Below, piece after piece: positions 35,001 through 43,845 of a stretch of DNA of 64,000 bases. Source of the stretch: JBEKHT01 sp049511715 (lineage in GTDB: Bacteria > Chloroflexota > Anaerolineae > Anaerolineales > RBG-16-64-43); the NCBI GenBank assembly GCA_049511715.1, contig JBEKXU010000004.1:1-64000 (forward strand). The letters run 5' to 3'. The position numbers were made by a program, and so were the translations under genes. The number at the start of each line of letters is the position of its first letter. The stretch's first letter is position 1. The notes under the pieces were generated by a model. That model made no database searches. It worked only from the letters and a program-made list of their open reading frames with translations, and had not been told where the DNA came from.

Positions 35001-35497
35001 GCCGACGCCCCCCTATTCGGTTTTGCTGTTCGTGTGGCGCGCGCGTCGAATACCGTCTTGCCTTTGGCCGGGAGCGGGCCGTGTGCACGAGCTGCGGTCG
35101 CATCCATTTCGAGGACCCCAAGGTGGCCGTAGCGGTCCTGGCCGAGAGAAACGGCCAGGTCGTGTTGATCCGCCGGGGAGTGAACCCCGGCCGTGGAAAG
35201 TGGTCTCTGCCGGCTGGATACGTCGAGGCAGGAGAGGATCCGCGCCAAGCCGCGATCCGCGAGCTGAAGGAAGAAACCGGACTTGAAGTATCTGCGTTGT
35301 CCCTGGTGGATGTCATCGCACGCCAGGGCCCGGAAGATGGGGCCGACATCCTGATTCTGTATCGCGGCACAGCCCAGGAGGGAAACCCATTGCCAGGCGA
35401 CGACGCCGAGGCGGCCGGTCTCTTTGGACCACAGGACCTTCCTGAGCTCGCCTTCCCTTCGACGCTCAGGATCCTGGATCTCTGGCACAAGCCATGA
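34997..35497 (+). CDS. Nudix hydrolase with N-terminal zinc ribbon
   Basis: 166 residues. A zinc ribbon CCSCG...CTSCG heads the protein, followed by FEDPKVAVAVLA and a complete Nudix box (GYVEAGEDPRQAAIRELKEE then TGLEV). The arrangement resembles NudC/ADP-ribose pyrophosphatase relatives that hydrolyse nucleoside diphosphates linked to another moiety; the actual substrate is unknown. It overlaps the anti-sigma gene by four bases, so it belongs to the sigma operon. Confidence 0.92.
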   Translation: MSRRPPIRFCCSCGARVEYRLAFGRERAVCTSCGRIHFEDPKVAVAVLAERNGQVVLIRRGVNPGRGKWSLPAGYVEAGEDPRQAAIRELKEETGLEVSALSLVDVIARQGPEDGADILILYRGTAQEGNPLPGDDAEAAGLFGPQDLPELAFPSTLRILDLWHKP

Positions 35498-35629
35498 GCT
35501 CAGCGGGAGAGTCGGGCTCAGTTTCTCCTTAATCCGGCGGAAACGGCCCGACTCAAGAACCCTGGCCGCCTCCTTGATCTTGTTGCGCGATCCGGGACCA
35601 GCTCGAAATGGAAGCGCCCGAAACCCGCC

Positions 35630-35658
35630 TTACCCAGCGGGCAAACCGAAGCTATAAT
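35630..35658 (+). promoter_or_regulatory. Promoter of the diguanylate cyclase gene
   Basis: A perfect TATAAT at 35653-35658 with TTACCC 17 bases upstream. The predicted start is near 35665, about 40 bases before the ATG, which has no evident Shine-Dalgarno. Confidence 0.55.
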
Positions 35659-35703
35659 TTCTATTAAGTAGGCCGGCACAATCCGCGCCTATCCAATTCA
35701 CTT

Positions 35704-38469
35704 ATGCGGCTCTCCTGGTTCCCCCGCCTGCGCACGCAATTCCTTGGGATGAACGTAGCCGTGGTGATTATTGCCACGATTACCGGCGTTTTGGCCATCA
35801 CCGAACAGGCAACTCGATTGTCCCAAGAAGTCCTGGGAGAGCACATGGGCGAGGTGAGTTACTTGCTGGCCACCCAGCTTGAGGGCTCGAGCGGCCCCTC
35901 CCAGTTGCCATCCTTGATGCAGAAATTTCGCCAGGGCATTCGGGTACCAACCACTCTGGCCCTGGTCACGGACAATCAAGGGACGATTCTCGCAGCTACA
36001 GAACCCGCGCTGGCCGGACGCACTTGGCAGGAGGCCTTCTCCGGAAGCGTTCGTCCGGTCCCGACAGCTAGCTGCCAAGCCGGACCTTGGCCCGGCTGCC
36101 GCGAAGGCATGTTTGCGCTGGGCGCCGGGCACAGCGCTACCTTCGACATGGCCCGCACCCTTAACCTTCCCCCAAAAGCGGCGGACCCTCCTCCCTATAC
36201 TCTTCACCTTCTGCTGAACGAGAGCGCTATCAGCGTTGAGGTGAGCCGCACGATCTCGGTGGGCTTGAGCCTGATGATCGTGCTTCTGGTCCTTGTTTCG
36301 CTGCTGCAGATTGTCCTGGCAAATCGTCGGATTTTCAAACCCCTTGAGAAACTTACCGACGCGGATCAAGCGTTTGCGGAGGGTCGTTCCGCACAAGGGC
36401 ATCTGCAGATCGCCAGCCACGGTCACAACGAAATGACCGCCTTGATTGAGAGCCGTGAAATCATGCTCTCTGGGCTGGAGGCCCTGCTGGGGTTGAGCAG
36501 CGCCATGCTGCTCACCCGAAATAAGGGAGAGGTCGCACATATTCTCGTGAGCCATCTCGCGGGTCCGCCGGTGAACGCCTCCCGAGGCGTGGTCTGGACG
36601 ATCGATCCCGGGGATGGCGTTCTCGTTCCAGCGGCCTCCTTTGGAGCAACACCCGACACCCTTCCGGAGTTCCAGCTACAACCTGGGCAGCTGCAACCAC
36701 CAATACTGGAGCAGGCCGGTGCGCAGCACCCGGTCCTGGCCGCGCTGGCGATGAGGCAAGGCTTACTCCTGCCGATTCAAGTGGGTTCACAGGTCATCGG
36801 GCTCGTCGCGATGGAATCGTCAAGCGGCGAGTTCACCGCACCGGAGTTGCGCTTGGCGCAGTCCTTGGTTCACTATGCCGCTCTGGCCTTGGAGCGATTG
36901 GGTCTTTATCAACATATCCAAGAGGAGAGCCAGCAGATGTCGGGCTTGGCTCAGCTGTCAGCGCGGCTGACCACGGAACGCGGCCTGGACGCGCTTCTCC
37001 TGCGGGCGTGCCGGGAAAGCCGGCAGTTGTTCCAATCCCGAGGGGCGGTCGTTCTCCTAGCCGAGCAGCCTCGCCTGCGGCTGGCTGCGCAAGATGGATT
37101 GGCCGACCTTGCTTTGGACGCCCGCGCCTTGGTGGAGGCTCCCCAGTTCAAGGTTCTCGCCACTCGGGCCGGGAGTCTGGTCGTGGAGGATATCGATCGA
37201 GACCGGCCCGACTTGAGAACGCTGCCCCTTCCCGACTCGGTCAAGGCCCTGCAAGCCTTCAGCCTGCAGATCTCAACCCAGTTGCGGGGGGTGTTGATCC
37301 TTTTCTTCGAGGCGCCCCATCGAGGCACTGCGGCAGAGGCCGCGATGGGGGAGACTTTGATGGCGATGCTGGGGGCCTTGGTGGAAAACGCCACGGCGTT
37401 TTCTTCGCTGGAACGCCAGCGGTCCCTGCTCATGACCGTGAGCGAGGTCGGCACCGAGATTAGCTCCATTCTCGATCCCTCCTCCCTGTACAATCGAGTT
37501 TGCGACCTGCTGGCTTCGCGGTTGCGCTATGAACATGTTCACATTCTGGCCGTGGAGGAGGGCGGACGTTCCGCCCTCTTCGTGGGCGGTTCCGGTCCCC
37601 GTGGGCGGGGCCAGGTAGACCAGGAGGATCGCATTCGGATTGATGAGAAGAGCATCAATTCCCATGTCATGCTCACCTGCCGCCCCTATCTGGCCCAAGA
37701 CGTGCGCACCGATCCATATTACCTGGAAGTGCCTGTCTTGCCGGGAATTCGGTCGGAAATGTCCTTGCCCATCCTTTCGGCAGGGACTCTCTTGGGGACG
37801 CTAGACCTGCAAGCGACGCGCCCCTATGCCTTCTCCGAGGAGGATCAGTTCGTGCTGCAGATCGTGGTCGAACAGCTGGCCGCAGCCATTCTCAACGCCC
37901 GACAACATGAGGCGGTGCGTGAGCAAGCCCGGCGCGACAGCTTGACGCAGGTTCTCAGCCATGGAGCCTTCGTCGCCGAACTGGAGAAGGCCGTGACTTC
38001 GGCGCGGAACCAGAGCCTTCCTCTAAGCCTGATCATGCTCGACATCGATTACTTCAAGGACTACAACGACCACTTTGGGCACGTGGCTGGCGATGCCGCG
38101 CTGCTAAGCACCGTGGATGCAATCCGTCGCCATATCAAACACGGAGATCTCCTGGGGCGGTGGGGAGGCGAGGAGTTCGCCATGACCCTCCCCAATGCCA
38201 GCTGCGATCAAGCTCACATGGTTGCCGAGCGCATTCAGCAAACCTTGGCTCAGCTTCGTCCCATTGATTCCCTGGGCCGACAAATGCCCTCGCCCACGGT
38301 GAGCCAGGGGATCGCCAGTCTTGGGATCGATGCCGGCGACGCTTTCACTTTGGTTGACGTCGCCGATCGGGCTCTGTACCGAGCCAAGGAGCGGGGGCGG
38401 AATCAGATCGAAACGGCCAGCGAAGCCGATCGATCTCTTCCCTCTCCTTCAGCGGAAGATGTCCCTTGA
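35704..38469 (+). CDS. Membrane-bound diguanylate cyclase with three GAF-like domains
   Basis: 921 residues. A first helix near residues 17-35 (NVAVVIIATITGVLAI), an extracellular sensor region of about 150 residues, a second helix near 190-212 (GLSLMIVLLVLVSLLQIV) and a HAMP-like segment come first. Three GAF-like domains follow (about 265-400, 415-565, 575-740), then a GGDEF domain. The active site is RWGGEEF at 819-825, with LDIDYFKDYNDHFGHVAGD upstream, so c-di-GMP synthesis is expected. The product-inhibition I-site, normally RxxD, reads KHGD (812-815), suggesting weak feedback inhibition. Ligand of the sensor region unknown. Confidence 0.92.
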   Translation: MRLSWFPRLRTQFLGMNVAVVIIATITGVLAITEQATRLSQEVLGEHMGEVSYLLATQLEGSSGPSQLPSLMQKFRQGIRVPTTLALVTDNQGTILAATEPALAGRTWQEAFSGSVRPVPTASCQAGPWPGCREGMFALGAGHSATFDMARTLNLPPKAADPPPYTLHLLLNESAISVEVSRTISVGLSLMIVLLVLVSLLQIVLANRRIFKPLEKLTDADQAFAEGRSAQGHLQIASHGHNEMTALIESREIMLSGLEALLGLSSAMLLTRNKGEVAHILVSHLAGPPVNASRGVVWTIDPGDGVLVPAASFGATPDTLPEFQLQPGQLQPPILEQAGAQHPVLAALAMRQGLLLPIQVGSQVIGLVAMESSSGEFTAPELRLAQSLVHYAALALERLGLYQHIQEESQQMSGLAQLSARLTTERGLDALLLRACRESRQLFQSRGAVVLLAEQPRLRLAAQDGLADLALDARALVEAPQFKVLATRAGSLVVEDIDRDRPDLRTLPLPDSVKALQAFSLQISTQLRGVLILFFEAPHRGTAAEAAMGETLMAMLGALVENATAFSSLERQRSLLMTVSEVGTEISSILDPSSLYNRVCDLLASRLRYEHVHILAVEEGGRSALFVGGSGPRGRGQVDQEDRIRIDEKSINSHVMLTCRPYLAQDVRTDPYYLEVPVLPGIRSEMSLPILSAGTLLGTLDLQATRPYAFSEEDQFVLQIVVEQLAAAILNARQHEAVREQARRDSLTQVLSHGAFVAELEKAVTSARNQSLPLSLIMLDIDYFKDYNDHFGHVAGDAALLSTVDAIRRHIKHGDLLGRWGGEEFAMTLPNASCDQAHMVAERIQQTLAQLRPIDSLGRQMPSPTVSQGIASLGIDAGDAFTLVDVADRALYRAKERGRNQIETASEADRSLPSPSAEDVP

Positions 38470-38493
38470 CGGGCCGCGGAAAGTGCATACAAT
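38466..38493 (+). promoter_or_regulatory. Promoter of the pyr operon
   Basis: TTGACG (38466-38471) and TACAAT (38488-38493), 16 bases apart. The -35 overlaps the stop codon of the preceding diguanylate cyclase gene. Start predicted near 38500. Confidence 0.7.
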
Positions 38494-38499
38494 GAGTGC

Positions 38500-38644
38500 G
38501 AAGTCGAAAGCGAGGCGGGAAGCATCGTGAAAACAGAGATGGAAAACGGGAGGAAACCCTCCAGGGCGGGCGAGTGGGAAACGGAATCCTGAGAGCCGGA
38601 AGGCTCTCTTTTTTTGCCTGCTTCCAGCCGGGCGAGGAGTCAGG
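38500..38644 (+). promoter_or_regulatory. Attenuator-like leader of the pyr operon
   Basis: A 145-base leader. It holds a hairpin GGGAGG-AAA-CCCTCC (38549-38563), then AATCCTGAGAGCC (38586-38598), which resembles the PyrR-binding consensus ARUCCNGNGAGGYU at most positions, overlapping an intrinsic terminator. UMP-dependent attenuation by a PyrR-like protein is an inference; no pyrR gene is in the window, and the match breaks down at the GGYU side. Confidence 0.5.
38591..38615 (+). terminator. Intrinsic terminator upstream of pyrC
   Basis: A perfect 7-bp stem GAGAGCC-GGAA-GGCTCTC (38591-38608) followed by seven T (38609-38615). It lies inside the pyr leader, 29 bases before the pyrC ATG and after the pyr promoter, so it must be read through for pyr expression. 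Confidence 0.85.
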
Positions 38645-39781
38645 ATGCTGAGACTTCCCGGGCTTATGGACCCCCATGTCCACTTGCGCGAACCGGGCGC
38701 GACGCATAAGGAGGACTGGAGCAGCGGAACGGCCGCCGCCCTCGCCGGGGGGTTCGTGTGCGTTCTGGCCATGCCCAACACGCAGCCTGCCCTTACCACG
38801 GCGGAAGTTTTTCAGGAGGTCGAGCGGTTGGCGACCGAGCGCGCCCGATGTGACTATGGACTTTACCTCGGGGGCAGCCAAGAGAACGTCGGCTCCGCTC
38901 CTTCCCTGGCCGCCCAGACCTGCGGTCTGAAGATGTATCTGGACCAGACCTACGGACCGCTGCGTCTGGACGACCTGAGCTCGGTGATCCAGCATTTCGC
39001 CCACTGGCCCGCAGGCCGGCCCGTGGTGGTACACGCAGAAGGCCGTAGTTTGGCCTTGCCGCTACTGCTCTCCGGCCTTCACCACAAGGCGGTGCATGTG
39101 GCTCATGTCAGCCGAGCGGAGGAGATTGCCTTGATCCGCCTGGCCAAAGAGCGCGGATGGCCGGTGACCTGTGAGGTGACGCCTCATCACCTCTTCCTCG
39201 ATGAAGAGGACATTCCCGGGATCACCGCTGGCCGGGCCGAAGTCCGACCCAGGCTGGCGCGAGCCTCCGATCGGGAGGCCCTGTGGGCCAATCTCGAGGT
39301 GATTGACTGCTTCGCGACTGATCATGCCCCCCATACCCTCGCGGAGAAGGATGGCCCCAACCCTCCCCCCGGATTCCCGGGCCTGGAAACGGCGCTTCCA
39401 CTGCTGCTTGGCGCGGTTCGCGAAGGGCGGTTGACGATGCCGGGCTTGGTCGCAAGAATGCATGACAATCCGCTACGTATCTGGAACCTGCCCGCATGGG
39501 AGGAGACATTCATCGAGGTGGACCCGGAAGCGAGTTGGACTGTTCGCGGGCGGGAACTGCTGTCACGATGCGGCTGGACTCCCTTCGAGGGCTGGGAGGT
39601 TCGCGGGCGGGTCGCGCGCGTCATCTTGAGGGGAAAGCTGGCCTATCAAGACGGGCAGGTCCTGGCGCCGCCTGGCTTTGGACACGACCTCTTCCGTCAC
39701 CGCGCGGAGCCCTTCAGCAGCCCCCGCGCGCAGCCCCGCAAAGCATCCGAGCGATCCCGCCTACCAGGCCCTCATTCATGA
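38645..39781 (+). CDS. pyrC: Dihydroorotase
   Basis: 378-residue amidohydrolase that closes carbamoyl aspartate to dihydroorotate. Metal and substrate motifs are DPHVHLREPGATHKED, AMPNTQP, the carbamylated-Lys region GLKMYLDQTYG, VHAEG, HVSRAEE, CEVTPHHL and FATDHAPHT. It lacks most of the N-terminal beta domain, since the DxHVHxR motif begins at residue 9; the short form resembles CAD-type dihydroorotases. GAGGAG precedes the ATG. First gene of the pyr operon. Confidence 0.94.
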   Translation: MLRLPGLMDPHVHLREPGATHKEDWSSGTAAALAGGFVCVLAMPNTQPALTTAEVFQEVERLATERARCDYGLYLGGSQENVGSAPSLAAQTCGLKMYLDQTYGPLRLDDLSSVIQHFAHWPAGRPVVVHAEGRSLALPLLLSGLHHKAVHVAHVSRAEEIALIRLAKERGWPVTCEVTPHHLFLDEEDIPGITAGRAEVRPRLARASDREALWANLEVIDCFATDHAPHTLAEKDGPNPPPGFPGLETALPLLLGAVREGRLTMPGLVARMHDNPLRIWNLPAWEETFIEVDPEASWTVRGRELLSRCGWTPFEGWEVRGRVARVILRGKLAYQDGQVLAPPGFGHDLFRHRAEPFSSPRAQPRKASERSRLPGPHS

Positions 39782-39796
39782 CCCAAGGAGAAAAGA

Positions 39797-40795
39797 ATGG
39801 CAACCTATGTACCCCCCAGCGAACGCAGGGTCAAGAGCCCCTACATCCCCTTTGGGGATATGCGCCAGGCCCGTTTCTATGGCAAGGATATCCTCTCCGT
39901 TTCCCAATTCAATCGCCTGGACCTGGAGTACATCTTCGGAGTTGCCGAGGAAATGCGGTCGATGGTCGAGCGCGTCGGAACCTTCGACTTGCTCAAGGGC
40001 AAGATCCTGGCCAACCTTTTCTATGAGCCGTCTACCCGCACCTCGTCCTCCTTTCTCTCCGCTATGGAGCGCATGGGCGGGAGTGTCATCCCCATAAGCG
40101 AGGTGCGGTACTCCTCTGTCGCCAAGGGCGAGTCTCTTCCCGACACCGTCCGCACACTGGAATGTTATGCCGACGTGATCGTCCTGAGGCACCCCGAGCT
40201 GGGCTCCGCGGCGATTGCGGCCCAATACGCCCGCAAGCCGGTTATTAACGCGGGGGACGGAAGCGGCGAACACCCGACCCAGGCTCTGCTGGATCTGTTC
40301 ACGATCAAAGAAGAGCTGGGCCGCATTGATGGACTCACCGTGACCATGCTTGGTGATCTCAAGTATGGGCGCACCGTCCATTCTCTGTCACGGCTGCTGT
40401 CGCTTTACCAGGTCAAACTGCATTATGTCTCTCCGGAGCTTCTGCGCATGCCCTCCAATCTGGTATCGGATTTGGCGGCCAGGGGAATCTCCCAGACCGA
40501 ACGGGTAGACCTGGAGCCTGTGCTGTCGGAGACGGACGTGCTGTACGTGACGCGCGTTCAGAAAGAGCGCTTCGAGGATCCACAACAGTACGAATCGGTG
40601 CGAGGGACGTATGTCATTACCCCCCAGACCCTGCAGCGGGCGAAAGATGAAATGATCGTCATGCACCCTCTTCCGCGCGTCGGTGAAATCGCGATCGAGG
40701 TAGACCAGGATCCCCGCGCCGCGTACTTCCGCCAGATGGAGTATGGTCTGTACATTCGAATGGCGCTCCTGGCCATGGTCCTGGGCAAGGCCTGA
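39797..40795 (+). CDS. pyrB: Aspartate carbamoyltransferase catalytic subunit
   Basis: 332 residues, the committed step to pyrimidines. It has the carbamoyl-phosphate motif FYEPSTRTSSSF, the site GDGSGEHPTQALLDLF, and the C-terminal MHPLPRVGEI. An AAGGAG RBS precedes the ATG; it starts 15 bases after pyrC. No regulatory subunit pyrI is present. Active trimers with PyrC or regulation at the transcript level are possible. Confidence 0.96.
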   Translation: MATYVPPSERRVKSPYIPFGDMRQARFYGKDILSVSQFNRLDLEYIFGVAEEMRSMVERVGTFDLLKGKILANLFYEPSTRTSSSFLSAMERMGGSVIPISEVRYSSVAKGESLPDTVRTLECYADVIVLRHPELGSAAIAAQYARKPVINAGDGSGEHPTQALLDLFTIKEELGRIDGLTVTMLGDLKYGRTVHSLSRLLSLYQVKLHYVSPELLRMPSNLVSDLAARGISQTERVDLEPVLSETDVLYVTRVQKERFEDPQQYESVRGTYVITPQTLQRAKDEMIVMHPLPRVGEIAIEVDQDPRAAYFRQMEYGLYIRMALLAMVLGKA

Positions 40796-40801
40796 TTCGA
40801 T

Positions 40802-42229
40802 ATGGTCAGCGACGATAGCAGATCCCTTCCATTCTTCACTTGGCTTCAAGAGCGGGCCCAGCGAATCGACTCGCTGCTCTGCGTGGGTCTGGACCCTCAC
40901 CTGGACCAACTTCCCGAGCCGAGCGCCGACGCCGCCGTGGCCTTCTGCCGACGCCTGATCCAGGCCACCTCCGACCTAGCCCTGGCCTTCAAGCCCAACA
41001 GCGCGTTCTTCGAGACCCTTGGCCCGGCCGGGCTGCGCGCCCTGCACGAGGTGATCGGTTTCATCCCCCCCGAGGTGCCTGTCATTCTGGACGTCAAGCG
41101 CGGGGACATTCCCGAGTCCTCAACAGCCTATGCCCAAGCCGCCTTCGGGGTTTACGGTGCCCAGGCCGTCACGGTGAGCCCTTACCTGGGCAAGGATGCC
41201 CTCCTGCCCTTCATGAGGGACTCCCACCGAGGTGTCTTCATTCTTTGTCGGAGCTCGAATCCGGGTGCCGAAGAAATTCAAGGGCTCTCAGCAGAGGGCC
41301 TGAGCCTGTATGAACGTGTGGCTCTGCTCGCCCAATCCTGGAACCAGTTCGGGAATGTCGGGCTGGTGGTCGGCGCGACCGACGTGGTCGCCCTGCAGCG
41401 GGTTCGGGCGTTAGTTCCCGAGCTGTGGTTCCTGGTTCCAGGAGTCGGCCCACAGGGCGGCAATCTTCGCAGCGCGCTCGAAGCCGGGCTGCGCGCCGAC
41501 GGGCTGGGAATGCTTGTTTCCGTCTCGCGATCTCTCTCGCAAGTAGAGAAGCCGGGACAAGTCGCAGAGAATCTGGTCGAGGAGATGCGCACGATTCGGA
41601 GACAACTGCCGCGCGGCCCAGGCCGGTTCCCGGGCCGGGCCTCGACTGAGATCAGACAGCTTGCGGACCTGCTCCTGGATTGCGGCTGCGTCCGCTTCGG
41701 GCAGTTCACGCTCAAGTCGGGCCAGCAGTCTCCGATCTACATTGATCTGCGGCGGTTGGTTTCTCGCCCGGACCACTTGGCCCGCATCGCCCGGGCCTAC
41801 CTGCCCATCCTGCGGAGCCTTTCCTTCCAACGCCTGGCGGGAATACCCTATGCCGGCCTGCCCATCGCGACGGCTGTCGCTCTTCAAGGACATTGGCCAA
41901 TGATCTATCCTCGCCGCGAAACCAAGGACTACGGCACGCGTGCGACGATTGAGGGGGAATTCACCCCGGGAGAAACCGTCGCCGTCCTGGATGACGTTGC
42001 CACCACGGGAGAGACAAAGCTCGAGGCTCTCGAGAGGTTGCACCAGGCCGGATTGCTGGTCAACGACGTGGTGGTGCTCGTCGACCGCGAGCAGGGAGCC
42101 GAGGCGGCTCTCAGGGGGCAAGGCGTGAGACTGAGTTCCGTCGCCCGCCTGACCGATCTGGTCGCCCTGTGGAAGGAGCAGGGCAAGATGAACGCGGCGG
42201 AAGCGGAGGCGGTTCTCCACCCGGGTTGA
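40802..42229 (+). CDS. pyrF-pyrE: Bifunctional OMP decarboxylase - orotate phosphoribosyltransferase
   Basis: 475 residues. The N-terminal domain (about 1-270) is a class II OMP decarboxylase with LCVGLDPHLDQLP, FKPNSAFFE, the catalytic VILDVKRGDIPESS and LVPGVGPQGG. The C-terminal domain (about 285-475) is an orotate phosphoribosyltransferase with FGQFTLKSGQQSPIYIDLRR and the PRPP motif VAVLDDVATTGETK. The order F-E is the reverse of animal UMP synthase (E-F). No stop or restart lies between the domains, so this is a true fusion. It starts six bases after pyrB and ends five before pyrD. Confidence 0.95.
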   Translation: MVSDDSRSLPFFTWLQERAQRIDSLLCVGLDPHLDQLPEPSADAAVAFCRRLIQATSDLALAFKPNSAFFETLGPAGLRALHEVIGFIPPEVPVILDVKRGDIPESSTAYAQAAFGVYGAQAVTVSPYLGKDALLPFMRDSHRGVFILCRSSNPGAEEIQGLSAEGLSLYERVALLAQSWNQFGNVGLVVGATDVVALQRVRALVPELWFLVPGVGPQGGNLRSALEAGLRADGLGMLVSVSRSLSQVEKPGQVAENLVEEMRTIRRQLPRGPGRFPGRASTEIRQLADLLLDCGCVRFGQFTLKSGQQSPIYIDLRRLVSRPDHLARIARAYLPILRSLSFQRLAGIPYAGLPIATAVALQGHWPMIYPRRETKDYGTRATIEGEFTPGETVAVLDDVATTGETKLEALERLHQAGLLVNDVVVLVDREQGAEAALRGQGVRLSSVARLTDLVALWKEQGKMNAAEAEAVLHPG

Positions 42230-42234
42230 ACCCC

Positions 42235-43329
42235 ATGTCCGCTGGAAGCGGGACCTCTTCGCGGCGAGCTTACACCCTTCTTCGCCCCCTTCTTTTTCGC
42301 CTGGGTCCGGAGCAGATCCATTTCTGGACACTGCAAGCCCTGCGCATGGCCGGGGCTACGCAGGTCGGCCGCCGCTGGCTGCGCTGGGCCTTCGACGGGC
42401 GGCAGGAACTTCGGGTTGAAGCGTTCGGCCTCTCCTTTCGCAACCCGCTGGGACTCGCCGCCGGCTATGACAAGGGAGGTGAGGCCGTCCGGGCGCTTGC
42501 CTGCCTGGGATTCGGGCACATTGAGGTAGGCACGGTGACCCCCCAGCCCCAGCCCGGGAATCCTCGACCCCGGGTCTTCCGCCTGATTGAAGACGAGGCC
42601 CTGGTCAATCGCATGGGATTCCCAAGCGCCGGCGCGGAAGCCATGCGCAAACACCTGAGCCGACTTCCCGCCCGCCGCGATTTTGTGGTGGGGGTCAACT
42701 TGGGCAAGGCCAGGGGCACTCCCCTGGACGAGGCGGCAGGCGACTACGTCGCTCTGCTCCACGAGCTCTATCCGTACGGAGACTATTTTGTCATCAACGT
42801 GAGTTCCCCAAATACCCCCGGCCTGCGCCGGCTGCAATCGCGCGATTCTCTTGAAAGGTTGCTCGCAAGCCTGAAGTCTGAACGGGCTCGCCTGTCCCAG
42901 AGCAGCGGGGTGGCCCGCCCTCTGCTTGTCAAACTCGCCCCAGATTTGACCTGGGAGGAGCTGGATGACGCCCTTGCGGCTCTGCAACGATTCGAAATCG
43001 CGGGGGTCATCGCCACCAATACTTCGACGGCACGAACCGGGCTGCGCTCTTCCTGGGCCGGCGAGGTGGGCGGTCTGAGCGGAAGACCCTTGCGCGAGCG
43101 CAGCACGGCGGTAGTAGACTACATTCATCGGCACACCCAAGGCCAATTGCCGATTGTGGCGGCTGGCGGGGTTGCCAGTGCCCGCGATGCCCGCGAGAAG
43201 CTGGAAGCAGGCGCTTGTCTGGTCCAGATTTTCACCGGCTTGGTTTACCGAGGACCCGGGCTCGCCCGCAGTATTCTCAGAGACCTGATCGCCGAGCGGC
43301 GGGCGGAGCTGGGTCCTGCCCGGCGCTGA
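42235..43329 (+). CDS. pyrD: Dihydroorotate dehydrogenase (quinone), class 2
   Basis: 364-residue flavoprotein oxidising dihydroorotate with membrane quinone. It has the class 2 N-terminal helices (YTLLRPLLFRLGPEQIHFWT), NPLGLAAGYDKGGEAVRAL, VGTVTPQPQPGNPRPRVFRL, the catalytic serine block NVSSPNTPGLR, and IAGVIATNTSTAR. The ATG at 42235 follows the pyrFE stop closely. Class 2 enzymes need no PyrK subunit, consistent with its absence here. Confidence 0.95.
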   Translation: MSAGSGTSSRRAYTLLRPLLFRLGPEQIHFWTLQALRMAGATQVGRRWLRWAFDGRQELRVEAFGLSFRNPLGLAAGYDKGGEAVRALACLGFGHIEVGTVTPQPQPGNPRPRVFRLIEDEALVNRMGFPSAGAEAMRKHLSRLPARRDFVVGVNLGKARGTPLDEAAGDYVALLHELYPYGDYFVINVSSPNTPGLRRLQSRDSLERLLASLKSERARLSQSSGVARPLLVKLAPDLTWEELDDALAALQRFEIAGVIATNTSTARTGLRSSWAGEVGGLSGRPLRERSTAVVDYIHRHTQGQLPIVAAGGVASARDAREKLEAGACLVQIFTGLVYRGPGLARSILRDLIAERRAELGPARR

Positions 43330-43371
43330 AGCCACTCCGATCCGCCCTCGCCGAGAGGGGCGCGTACCGAG

Positions 43372-43824
43372 ATGAAAATCGTCGTCAGCGCCGATCAGCG
43401 CACCCACCTGGTGGACACCTTGCTGGAGGAATTGCGAGGCAGGGGCCACGAGGTTGACTACCGGGGGCCAGAGAAGGGCGCAGAAGCGGATTGGCCGCTG
43501 GTGAGCTTGGAGGCCGCCGAGAGGGTGGCCCGGGGTGAGGCCAGCGAGGGAATCGTGATGTGCTGGACCGGCACCGGGGCAACCCTGGTCGCCAACAAAG
43601 TCCCGGGGATTCGCGCCGCTCTCTGCGCCGACGCCGAAACGGCCCGGGGAGCTCGCCTCTGGAATCACGCCAATGTGCTCGGGCTCAGCCTGCGGGGGAC
43701 TTCCGAGCCCGTCATGAAAGAGATTCTCGAGGCCTGGTTTACGACGCCCTTCAGCCAGGACGAGTGGAACTGCAGGCAGATTGATCGTATCCGCGAAATT
43801 GAAACGCGGTTTTCCGGAGGCTGA
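43372..43824 (+). CDS. rpiB: RpiB/LacAB-family sugar-phosphate isomerase
   Basis: 150 residues. It has the Rossmann-like start KIVVSADQRTHLVDTLLEEL, the active-site cysteine in EGIVMCWTGTGATLVANKVP and the conserved RAALCADAETARGARLWNHA followed by NVL. The usual CGTGIG reads CWTGTG, a substitution at a normally glycine position, so substrate or activity may differ from ribose-5-phosphate isomerase. It follows pyrD by 42 bases; ribose-5-phosphate is the PRPP precursor, a sensible link to UMP synthesis. Confidence 0.85.
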   Translation: MKIVVSADQRTHLVDTLLEELRGRGHEVDYRGPEKGAEADWPLVSLEAAERVARGEASEGIVMCWTGTGATLVANKVPGIRAALCADAETARGARLWNHANVLGLSLRGTSEPVMKEILEAWFTTPFSQDEWNCRQIDRIREIETRFSGG

Positions 43825-43845
43825 CCGGACAGGAAAGGGAGGCTG

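Noticed and set aside
37530..37545. GAACATGTTC as another SOS box
   Set aside because: The half-sites are only two bases apart rather than four, and it lies inside the diguanylate cyclase coding region.
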